The translations under genes were made by a program, and so were the position numbers. This document shows, one piece after another, positions 45,890 to 51,121 of a stretch of DNA of 51,121 nucleotides. The notes beneath the pieces were generated by a model that had not been told where the DNA came from, searched no databases, and saw only the letters and a list, made by a program, of their open reading frames with translations. Position 1 is the first letter of the stretch, and the number at the start of each line of letters is the position of its first letter. Source of the stretch: Dysgonomonas sp. 511 (GTDB lineage: Bacteria; Bacteroidota; Bacteroidia; Bacteroidales; Dysgonomonadaceae); assembly GCF_010501105.1 (NCBI RefSeq), contig NZ_QVMQ01000003.1, positions 123,657-174,777 on the forward strand, written 5' to 3'.

Positions 45890-46270
45890 ATGGCTAAAAA
45901 GGAAGCGAGTAAACCAAAAGATATTACCCCCAAAAAGACAACTGAGAGAAAGAAGCCAGGGCCTAAGAAGGGAACGCCCTCTAATAATCCTTTTGGCAGG
46001 CCGGTGGGAGCAAAGAACAAAGTGCCCAATCAGGTAAAGCTCTTACTCGAAGAGTTTGCAGTTGATAAGTTCTATCAGTTCAAACAGGACTTTCAAGATA
46101 TAACCGATCCTATCGAGAGAGCTAAACTATACGAGAAGATTGCAAGCCGTTTCATTCCTCGACCAATGAACGAAGAGGAAGCCAACGCAAATAAAGATTT
46201 TGAAACCGAATTTATGAGACGCTTATTCGGTGCAGCTAAGAAAGAAGAAGACGGCGAAGATAATGAGTGA
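45890..46270 (+). CDS. Putative terminase small subunit
   Basis: 126 aa. Basic N-terminal segment with AT-hook-like GRPVGAKNK (KPGPKKGTPSNNPFGRPVGA), then a helical domain (LLLEEFAVDKFYQFKQDFQD, AKLYEKIASRFIPRP) and an acidic tail. Small terminases and related packaging regulators of Bacteroidota phages often have this N-terminal pattern (XNNPxGRPxGAxNK). It would bind the packaging site and bring DNA to TerL. It overlaps the next gene by 8 nt. Assignment is likely but not certain. Confidence 0.6.
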   Translation: MAKKEASKPKDITPKKTTERKKPGPKKGTPSNNPFGRPVGAKNKVPNQVKLLLEEFAVDKFYQFKQDFQDITDPIERAKLYEKIASRFIPRPMNEEEANANKDFETEFMRRLFGAAKKEEDGEDNE

Positions 46271-46619
46271 AACAACGTTCGGCGGTAGCCAATTTTCAGA
46301 AAACGAAAAGACAGCATACTACAATGCTCTGGCAAAATTATTCGACAATCTTCGGATAGCTAAAGCAGGTATGTTAGACAAAGCCGTTACTTCTCTGGGA
46401 TATACCACAGACGAAATAGCCAGAGACATTAACAACAGAGCTAGACGTTTCGAGCTAAAGACAATCAATCACGAAATATCTAACCTCAATCAATATGTAC
46501 TGTACGATAACCTAAATCGAAAAGCATTCATCATAATGCAAAGCATAGACGGTGCAGACTTCGAGCAGGGATATTCTATACAACAAAACAAAGAAGTACC
46601 ATTTAATTATTACAGATAA
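46263..46619 (+). CDS. Hypothetical phage protein
   Basis: 118 aa, helical and charged. The ATG at 46263 was chosen because it overlaps the previous stop by 8 nt and begins MSETTFGGSQFSENEK. The N-terminal TTFGGSQF matches the STIGGSQL start of the gene at 50,928, including the DNA. The centre (YTTDEIARDINNRARRFELK) could be a DNA-binding helical unit. Unknown function. Co-transcribed with the putative small terminase. Confidence 0.65.
   Translation: MSETTFGGSQFSENEKTAYYNALAKLFDNLRIAKAGMLDKAVTSLGYTTDEIARDINNRARRFELKTINHEISNLNQYVLYDNLNRKAFIIMQSIDGADFEQGYSIQQNKEVPFNYYR
46273..46294 (+). repeat. 22-bp repeat at a gene start, copy 1
   Basis: CAACGTTCGGCGGTAGCCAA plus TT. It differs in one base from 50941-50962. 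It begins 10 nt after the ATG and encodes T-F-G-G-S-Q. Confidence 0.85.
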
Positions 46620-46624
46620 ACGCT

Positions 46625-46774
46625 ATGAATTATTTTGAATTGCAAATAGGCAGTATTGTTAAGATAGGTAAAGATGCCCTGTATAAAAATTATAATAAGT
46701 ATAAAACTAAAGAAATAGATAATCTTTGGGTAGTTAGAACTTTAGGCTATAATATAGAGCTTGAGCTTCTATAA
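46625..46774 (+). CDS. Small hypothetical protein, 49 aa
   Basis: MNYFELQIGSIVKIGKDALY to GYNIELELL, then TAA. It begins 5 nt after the previous stop. The start looks like a small beta-barrel or SH3-like unit (IGSIVKIG...WVVRTL). Its size is below usual gene callers and no family is recognised. Close spacing and a clean frame support it. Confidence 0.5.
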   Translation: MNYFELQIGSIVKIGKDALYKNYNKYKTKEIDNLWVVRTLGYNIELELL

Positions 46775-46819
46775 ATATCTAAACATGCTACAAAACATAT
46801 AAATATTTATACCAAACGC

Positions 46820-46850
46820 TTGCATGATGTAAATATTTACACTATCTTTG
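46820..46850 (+). promoter_or_regulatory. Promoter with palindromic operator
   Basis: -33 TTG (46820-46822) and -7 TATCTTTG (46843-46850) are 20 nt apart. Between them lies the perfect palindrome GTAAATATTTAC (46829-46840), a probable repressor site. The ATG of the next gene is 49 nt after the -7 box. Confidence 0.7.
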
Positions 46851-46898
46851 TTGTATCAAATTAAGAGAAATATTAACAACGATAAAATAAAAAAAATC

Positions 46899-47258
46899 AT
46901 GGAAACAAAAACAATTAATTTAACAGTAAAAGGTAGTTCAGTAAATCATGGTGAAGTTGATATTGACTTGTCTATATCATTAATTGGAGAGACTCCACTA
47001 TGGAGAGTTGAAATAATCTGTTTGACTGACGGGTTTCATTTTGGTGAACAAACTTCTGGAGTCAGAGAAAACGGGGAGAAAGTTGCAAATTCAGAATTGA
47101 ATGGTAATAATAAAATAGTATTGTACGGTAAAAAATCGCTTTCTAAGCTTGGATCAAATTTTCTTGTTGTTTATAAGAATGGTCTTGCAGAAAATAAAAA
47201 AGATAGGTTTATATTGTCTTTTTGGGGTGTAGATTTACCCTCTCTCATGGCTAAATAA
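46899..47258 (+). CDS. Hypothetical protein, 119 aa
   Basis: The ATG at 46899 is chosen; the frame runs upstream into the promoter. It is beta-rich: TINLTVKGSSVNHGEVDIDL, SISLIGETPLWRVEIICLTD, then NKIVLYGKKSLSKLGSNFLV and FILSFWGVDLPSL. No signal peptide, no membrane segment. No family is recognised. It has its own promoter with palindrome, so it is regulated apart from the terminase operon and may act in lysogeny or superinfection control. Confidence 0.6.
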   Translation: METKTINLTVKGSSVNHGEVDIDLSISLIGETPLWRVEIICLTDGFHFGEQTSGVRENGEKVANSELNGNNKIVLYGKKSLSKLGSNFLVVYKNGLAENKKDRFILSFWGVDLPSLMAK

Positions 47259-47337
47259 AAAAGGCGAGGATTTCTCCCCACCTTGCATGATTTCTCAACG
47301 GAATAATCCTTATCCTAGATTCTTATGAATTTAAGAC

Positions 47338-47354
47338 ACCTATTGCATATAGGT
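47338..47354. promoter_or_regulatory. Inverted repeat upstream of the XRE-type regulator
   Basis: ACCTAT and ATAGGT around TGCAT, about 60 nt before the regulator ATG. A possible operator for autoregulation. Confidence 0.35.
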
Positions 47355-47412
47355 AGTTCAGAATCGATTGTAAATATAGTAATTTTTTTTATAAAAACTA
47401 ATAGAAAACAAA

Positions 47413-47700
47413 ATGATGAAAAATAATAAACAAAATTACAGGGAAGTCCTAGGCGAAAGGCTTAGGGCTTTTCGTGAAGAAAGGGGGCTGACAGCCTACA
47501 AGGTTGCGCAAAAAGGGAAAATACAAATAGGACAGGTAAAAGCTGTAGAACTAGGTGATAGTAATTATACAATAGATATTTTTTTAGGTTATATAGCCGG
47601 GTGTGATTTGTATATGTATTTTGCCGAAAAAGATAATACAATTGATAAACACGACTTTAACGAAATTATAGAAAAAGGGTTTGATAAAAACCCAGAATGA
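47413..47700 (+). CDS. XRE-family helix-turn-helix regulator
   Basis: 95 aa. YREVLGERLRAFREERGLTA, YKVAQKGKIQIGQVKAVELG and SNYTIDIFLGYIAGCDLYMY are the usual helices of the Cro/C1-type HTH (about 10-75), with a short charged tail ending DKNPE. The small single-domain form suggests a Cro-like regulator or antitoxin; no toxin is next to it. The stop is overlapped by the start of an IS200-type transposase remnant. Confidence 0.8.
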   Translation: MMKNNKQNYREVLGERLRAFREERGLTAYKVAQKGKIQIGQVKAVELGDSNYTIDIFLGYIAGCDLYMYFAEKDNTIDKHDFNEIIEKGFDKNPE

Positions 47701-47834
47701 TGGAAAATGGGCGTAGCACACATATGGTTAATAGCTTGCAAGTGCACTTAGTCTGGATAACTAAGTATCGCTACCAAGTATTACAGGGAGATGTACAGCT
47801 AAGGTGTATAGATATATTGCGCATCGACTTGTAG
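47697..47834 (+). pseudogene. tnpA: IS200-type TnpA transposase, 5' fragment
   Basis: Reads MMENGRSTHMVNSLQVHL, then VWITKYRYQVLQGDVQLR, then CIDILRIDL and TAG. The HLVWxTKYRYxVLxGDVxxR signature is the N-terminus of IS200/IS605 Y1-transposases. The HUH (H-x-H) motif and the catalytic Tyr, about 60-130 residues further, are missing, so it is inactive. The first ATG overlaps the regulator stop. Confidence 0.85.
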
Positions 47835-47888
47835 TCGAAATTCAGACGACTTATAATCGTTGAAATAACCTATGGATTTTCAATCCAT
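47697..47888 (+). mobile_element. Internally deleted IS200-type element
   Basis: The tnpA fragment is followed immediately by subterminal hairpins typical of the right end of such elements: TCGACT/AGTCGA around TGT (47824-47838) and ATGGATT/AATCCAT around TTC (47872-47888). The inner part of tnpA is therefore deleted and the right end retained. A left-end hairpin is not clearly visible. The exact borders are uncertain. Confidence 0.65.
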
Positions 47889-48018
47889 TGTCGTTAAGTT
47901 ATAAGACACTGTCCCTTATTTGTTTAATAAATTCTTGATATATATCCAGAATAACTATATTGAGAAGAATTATGTTGAAAAATCAATACCATCAGATAAT
48001 TACCATCTTTTTGTAATA

Positions 48019-48451
48019 CTATTTTATCTCCATTAGTACAAGCAGTGTACCATAAGTTGTATTCTCCCGGAAGGTAGCCTGATTTCCTTTTTTACTCAGC
48101 AAGCTAAAATAACCACCGCAACCATAAGTGGGGTAATTCACTATATAAGAATTCTGGCTATAATCACACTCAAGAATCATTTCATAGCTTGTATAATCAT
48201 TAGAGATCGTACCACTCCAAGTGCCATCAATCATTTCTAAAAAAGAGTTGCTGTTATTACCTGAAGAGTTATCATAAACGTAGTTTCCTGTTTGGTTAGA
48301 ATAAACACTTTCTTGTACATGTTTGATTGTCTGTTTGATAATTGTCCTCAGAAGAACATTTATTATAGAGAATAATTAATATTGCCAATAACACTATACC
48401 ACCAAAGCCTGCGCTTTTTGGCTCTTCAAAGATTATTAATAACCAGTTCAT
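48019..48451 (-). pseudogene. Frameshifted membrane-anchored protein
   Basis: From ATG 48451 the frame reads MNWLLIIFEEPKSAGFGGIV, LLAILIILYNKCSSEDN and goes out of frame near QTDNQT, stopping at 48296. The next frame continues IKHVQESVYSNQTGNYVYDN, SSGNNSNSFLEMIDGTWSG and ends at 48019 (LLVLMEIK). Joined by one base change around 48,320 it makes one protein of about 143 aa with a membrane helix or lipobox-like N-terminus and a beta-rich exported domain. The short 71-aa frame alone is not a full gene. Likely decayed, or a sequencing error. Confidence 0.6.
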
Positions 48452-48472
48452 CGCTTGATAATTTATAGTAAT

Positions 48473-48676
48473 TCAATCTTTCCCATCTATCGACATTTCA
48501 GACTTAATGATTTCGTGAGGAAAATCCCCCAATCCATCTTTTTCTTTCCAGTATTCTATCCCACCTGATATGACATTGTCTAAAGAGGTATAATCGAGAT
48601 CTATCTTTGGATCATATACAGTAGCTTCAATAGTATAAGTCTTATCACAACATTTTACGGTTATTCGGTATTCCAT
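48473..48676 (-). CDS. Small hypothetical protein
   Basis: 67 aa from Met at 48676 (MEYRITVKCCDKTYTIEATV); the frame permits two more residues. Beta-rich start then acidic stretch and a helical end (DFPHEIIKSEMSIDGKD). No family is recognised. It lies upstream of the frameshifted gene on the same strand and downstream of the repressor. Confidence 0.5.
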   Translation of the reverse strand: MEYRITVKCCDKTYTIEATVYDPKIDLDYTSLDNVISGGIEYWKEKDGLGDFPHEIIKSEMSIDGKD

Positions 48677-48791
48677 AAACATTCATTTTAGTATGGATAA
48701 TAGAATTAATAAAAAACTCCTCATAATATTTAAACTAAATGTTAATTATACATGTTTTCATATAAACGCACAGAACATAAAAAAACAAGAA

Positions 48792-49376
48792 TCATTTTTT
48801 TGTCATAATGAAATTTTCAATCATCAATTTATAAGTCTCGATAGTTTGGTCTTTCGAGGCTTTCATCTCCTCGTAGGTTTTGTCTTTCGATTCTATCTGT
48901 TTCTCTAAGTCCCTGATCCGGGCTTCGAGAAAGCCGTTTGTCTGCTTCAGTAGCTCTATCTCCGCAGACTGCTCCATCTCTATGCTTATCTCTCCCTCCT
49001 TCAATAATTTTTTAACTTTCCTATCACCCATAGACACGTAGTTGTAGCTGCCGGAGTTCTCACCAACCATACCCAGATTAGGGTTATCATTAATGGCGTA
49101 GTTTTTATTATTGTCTCCGGCATTTACATTGTTATCCCTGCCGGCATTGTATTCGGTTTTATACATTTCACCTTTGCCTGTGATTAGCCAATCCATTGAA
49201 TAAGCAGGAAAATTCTCTGCTACTCCATGCATTAACTCAAAATTCGGATTAGAATCTCTTTGAAAAGAAGTTTTTAAAGTACTCAAAGGAATACCAATTA
49301 TGGTACAAAATATTTCCTGTGTGATATTTTCTGCTTTGATTATTCTTCTGATTCTGTTATTAACTGCATTTTCCAT
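48792..49376 (-). CDS. CI-like phage repressor
   Basis: 194 aa. The N-terminal HTH (about 1-60: NRIRRIIKAENITQEIFCTI, then IGIPLSTLKTSF) and DWLITGKGEMY (62-72) are features of Bacteroidota phage repressors. Instead of a LexA-type peptidase, an Asn-rich linker (NAGRDNNVNAGDNNKNYAIN) is followed by a coiled coil (about 137-185: MEQSAEIELLKQTNGFLEAR). There is thus no RecA-type self-cleavage; induction must use another signal. It is read away from the operator at 49824-49841, behind a membrane-protein gene. Confidence 0.85.
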   Translation of the reverse strand: MENAVNNRIRRIIKAENITQEIFCTIIGIPLSTLKTSFQRDSNPNFELMHGVAENFPAYSMDWLITGKGEMYKTEYNAGRDNNVNAGDNNKNYAINDNPNLGMVGENSGSYNYVSMGDRKVKKLLKEGEISIEMEQSAEIELLKQTNGFLEARIRDLEKQIESKDKTYEEMKASKDQTIETYKLMIENFIMTKK

Positions 49377-49382
49377 ATTTAT

Positions 49383-49754
49383 TTATTCTTTGTGTTGTAT
49401 ATGTATATAATATTCAGAGCATCCGTCTTTAGCTTTAATCAATACCTTTCCCTCCTTATTCACTTTCTCTGTGTTTATTTTATTTTTACCTATACTACCG
49501 CCATTTTCAAAAATAATTGTAGTTAAATAATCCCCTTCAATTACAACTGTCAAATCATAGTAGTTACGATGTCCTGTACAAGTATTCTTGTAACTTACTT
49601 CTGCTGTATATTTCCCATCTTCAAATGTTTGTCTTGAATATTCTCCATCTTCAACCTCTTTAGAGCTTGTGAAAAATACAAACCTTGCAGCTATAAGGAA
49701 AGCCACAATCACAATAAAATTTACTATCCACTTCTTAATTTTCTCTGCTTTCAT
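49383..49754 (-). CDS. Membrane-anchored protein preceding the repressor
   Basis: 123 aa. N-terminal helix about 10-28 (WIVNFIVIVAFLIAARFVFF), then an exported beta-rich domain with two Cys (KNTCTGHRNYYDLTVVIEGD and AKDGCSEYYIHIQ) that could form a disulfide. It is first gene of the repressor operon, 6 nt before it. Co-expression with the repressor in the lysogen makes superinfection exclusion or lysogenic conversion plausible; this is inference. Confidence 0.6.
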   Translation of the reverse strand: MKAEKIKKWIVNFIVIVAFLIAARFVFFTSSKEVEDGEYSRQTFEDGKYTAEVSYKNTCTGHRNYYDLTVVIEGDYLTTIIFENGGSIGKNKINTEKVNKEGKVLIKAKDGCSEYYIHIQHKE

Positions 49755-49823
49755 AAGTGTTTGTTATTTATAATCATTCTAAATTGAATACAATAGAGCA
49801 CTTTTAACAAAAAAAAGAACAAA

Positions 49824-49848
49824 AGTATTCATATGAATACTATATTTG
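49824..49848 (+). promoter_or_regulatory. Rightward early promoter with 18-bp palindromic operator
   Basis: AGTATTCATATGAATACT (49824-49841) is a perfect 18-bp palindrome, and it touches the -7 box TATATTTG (49841-49848). It is the single strongest operator in the 163-bp region between the divergent repressor operon and early genes. Repressor bound there would block the early promoter. Confidence 0.8.
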
Positions 49849-49917
49849 CATTGTAGTTATCCAATAGGTATAACCAATGGTGCAAAAATTAATAATACAG
49901 CTAAAGTAGTAAAAAAC

Positions 49918-50136
49918 ATGAATCAAGAAGCAATAAAAGCAAAAATAATCTCTAAGCCATCTTTAGCGGAGACGCTTAGATCGCTGACTATTGGTAAGCC
50001 TTCAACAATAAAAAGCAATCAATTTAAAACCAATTCTGTACGAAATACTATCAGCAGATTAAAGAAAAAAGGTTTTGATTTTGATGCTACCGAAGAAGGT
50101 CTTGTAGATGAAATCAGAGTAACCAGATTGAAGTAA
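49918..50136 (+). CDS. First early gene, probable small DNA-binding protein
   Basis: 72 aa from the ATG at 49918; the longer frame overlaps the promoter. SLAETLRSLTIGKPSTIKSN, then RNTISRLKKKGFDFDATEEG, ending LVDEIRVTRLK, looks like a helical region followed by a wing. This fits a small winged-helix regulator with a Cro-like position. The leader after the promoter is about 65 nt. No family is recognised. Confidence 0.65.
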   Translation: MNQEAIKAKIISKPSLAETLRSLTIGKPSTIKSNQFKTNSVRNTISRLKKKGFDFDATEEGLVDEIRVTRLK

Positions 50137-50150
50137 GAAAGGACCTACCT

Positions 50151-50411
50151 ATGGCAAAGAAGCAATCGAACACCGGCATCGACTTATCAAGTGTTGATCT
50201 AAACTTTATAGAAGACAACTACATGTCTTACGAAGAATGCTTGAAATACCTTTTCATGAAGCGTCCCACCCTTCAACAGCATATCAGGGAAGGTAAGAAG
50301 TTTATCCAACCAGGCGACACGCTCATACTTCCTAACAAGAAGCGAGTATTCCTCAGAGAGGCTGTACGCAGAGAAGTAGTAAACCTACTACGAGATAACG
50401 GAGTAAAATAA
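50151..50411 (+). CDS. Small early protein, possible excisionase-like HTH
   Basis: 86 aa. MSYEECLKYLFMKRPTLQQH, then IREGKKFIQPGDTLILPNKK, then RVFLREAVRREVVNLLRD: a helix-turn-helix followed by a wing and a helix resembling MerR/Xis-type DNA-binding domains. It lies 14 nt after the previous stop, in the early operon, where an excisionase would be expected. Assignment is weak. Confidence 0.6.
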   Translation: MAKKQSNTGIDLSSVDLNFIEDNYMSYEECLKYLFMKRPTLQQHIREGKKFIQPGDTLILPNKKRVFLREAVRREVVNLLRDNGVK

Positions 50412-50424
50412 ATTCTTAAAGTCA

Positions 50425-50523
50425 ATGAATATGAAAAAGACCAACGAACAATTACTCACATCCATACTTCTGGCAATACTGATATTTCTGTTTATCGCCA
50501 TCATCGTAAAACACATAATCTAA
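50425..50523 (+). CDS. Tiny single-helix membrane protein
   Basis: 32 aa: MNMKKTNEQLLTSILLAILI and FLFIAIIVKHII. One membrane helix. Its TAA shares one base with the ATG of the next gene (TAATG), which supports translation. Function unknown. Confidence 0.5.
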   Translation: MNMKKTNEQLLTSILLAILIFLFIAIIVKHII

Positions 50524-50663
50524 TGGAAATACTTCTTACCATACTCCTATTTGTAGGCTTTATCGCATTTGCCGGAACCATTACAGGCATATTTATCTTC
50601 TTGATTACCTCTAACAAAGAGGAGGATATCCATCATAACGATTCAATCACTCAAAACCACTAA
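50523..50663 (+). CDS. Small membrane protein, 46 aa
   Basis: MEILLTILLFVGFIAFAGTI, TGIFIFLITSNKEEDIHH, ending SITQNH. One long hydrophobic helix and a charged tail. Coupled to the 32-aa gene by TAATG overlap. Function unknown. Confidence 0.5.
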   Translation: MEILLTILLFVGFIAFAGTITGIFIFLITSNKEEDIHHNDSITQNH

Positions 50664-50667
50664 TCTT

Positions 50668-50901
50668 ATGACACGCAGATACCGCAACGGCATTTACCAC
50701 TACATCGGCAGTCTCGGCAATATATGTACCGACAGAGACACAGGAAGCGCAAAGCATACACTTCGCTTCGAACTCGGAATGTACCTGAACCGTGATGAAG
50801 TAGAGAAAAAGCAAGTAGAATTATTCAGGTCAAAGTATCCCACATTGTCAGATATAGATTTAAAAATAAAGATAGCTACAGCCGAAAGTCTGGCGCGATA
50901 A
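50668..50901 (+). CDS. Hypothetical early protein, 77 aa
   Basis: MTRRYRNGIYHYIGSLGNIC, then TDRDTGSAKHTLRFELGMYL, then a helical C-terminus (KKQVELFRSKYPTLSDIDLK). Soluble and basic. It follows the previous gene by 4 nt. No family is recognised. Confidence 0.6.
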   Translation: MTRRYRNGIYHYIGSLGNICTDRDTGSAKHTLRFELGMYLNRDEVEKKQVELFRSKYPTLSDIDLKIKIATAESLAR

Positions 50902-50927
50902 TATTTACTAATCACAATAAATAAACA

Positions 50928-51121
50928 ATGAAAACTCAATCAACGATCGGCGGTAGCCAATTAGAAAAAATAGCGGGCATCACGCTAGAAAACAAAGATG
51001 GCAAATTGCGCTATGATGGTTCTCTCGACCTACGCGGTACACAGATAACATCATTGCCTGATAACTTAACTGTCGGTGGTTCTCTCGACCTACGCGGTAC
51101 ACAGATAACATCATTGCCTGA
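50928..51121 (+). CDS. Leucine-rich-repeat protein, cut by window edge
   Basis: The N-terminus MKTQSTIGGSQLEKIAGITL is followed by repeats of 20 aa, GSLDLRGTQITSLPDNLTVG, whose second copy runs into the edge. The same repeat type is found in Bacteroidota phage and mobile-element proteins, which often have many copies. The 60-bp DNA unit is identical in both visible copies. It probably continues well past the window. Binding to another protein or glycan is likely; the target is unknown. Confidence 0.7.
   Translation, partial: MKTQSTIGGSQLEKIAGITLENKDGKLRYDGSLDLRGTQITSLPDNLTVGGSLDLRGTQITSLP
50941..50962 (+). repeat. 22-bp repeat at a gene start, copy 2
   Basis: CAACGATCGGCGGTAGCCAA plus TT. 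One base differs from 46273-46294. It begins 13 nt after the ATG and encodes T-I-G-G-S-Q. Confidence 0.85.
51018..51121 (+). repeat. Perfect 60-bp tandem repeat (leucine-rich repeats)
   Basis: Starts GGTTCTCTCGACCTACGCGG at 51018 and again at 51078. Identity is complete over the visible 44 bp of the second unit. Complete identity suggests recent duplication and possible copy-number change. Confidence 0.9.

Noticed and set aside
12100..51121. Diversity-generating retroelement acting on the fibre or propeller gene
   Set aside because: No reverse transcriptase, template repeat or adenine-biased variable repeat pair is visible in the window.

Overview
The window is from a Bacteroidales genome, most like a Dysgonomonas-type organism (inferred from protein style only). 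Coding sequence is moderately AT-rich, there are almost no Shine-Dalgarno sequences, and promoters carry the Bacteroidota -7 box TAnnTTTG, for example TATCTTTG in front of the tRNA gene. Positions 1 to about 11,880 are ordinary chromosome: rdgB and a class I aminotransferase (overlapping by 4 nt), htpG, an ECF-type sigma factor, a bactofilin, a lipoprotein, biosynthetic arginine decarboxylase speA, a flavin reductase-like protein, lepA, and tRNA-Ser(UGA).

From the 3' end of tRNA-Ser to the right edge (about 39 kb) the window holds an integrated temperate phage. Its right end lies outside the window. A tyrosine integrase sits beside the tRNA and reads away from it. The structural set looks podovirus-like: terminase large subunit, P22/T7-type portal, HK97-type capsid protein, a scaffold-like protein, a short adaptor-like protein, a nozzle-like 855-aa protein, ejection-type internal proteins and a giant 3,373-aa polyvalent protein. 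I see no tape-measure, tail-tube or sheath gene.

Most structural and lysis genes run leftward from 45.7 to 17.1 kb in this order: ejection proteins, polyvalent giant, portal, connector, [rightward insert], scaffold, capsid, adaptor, tail appendages including a seven-blade propeller protein, a small HEXXH membrane protein, holin, M15 endolysin, a spanin-like membrane protein, receptor-binding fibre, TerL. Two sets of genes run rightward within or beside this block. One, at 29.5-31.1 kb, is a three-gene AT-rich operon encoding a rhomboid-type intramembrane protease. The other starts at 45.9 kb with a putative small terminase. Both rightward operons and both divergent leftward operons start from copies of one module: a perfect 37-bp repeat with -7-like boxes at exactly the same distances on each side (21 and 38 nt). 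This is the strongest unexplained signal in the window and is probably a phage-specific bidirectional promoter/operator.

The right part (46-51 kb) is the control and early region. It holds small genes, an XRE-type regulator, an internally deleted IS200-type element, a frameshifted membrane-protein gene, a CI-like repressor with a C-terminal coiled coil, a perfect 18-bp palindromic operator overlapping the rightward early promoter, several tiny early genes, and the start of a leucine-rich-repeat protein cut by the window edge. Likely lysogenic cargo includes a lipoprotein gene (16.4 kb), the rhomboid operon and the membrane protein next to the repressor.

Two genes are clearly frameshifted: the receptor-binding fibre near its C-terminus and the membrane protein at 48 kb.
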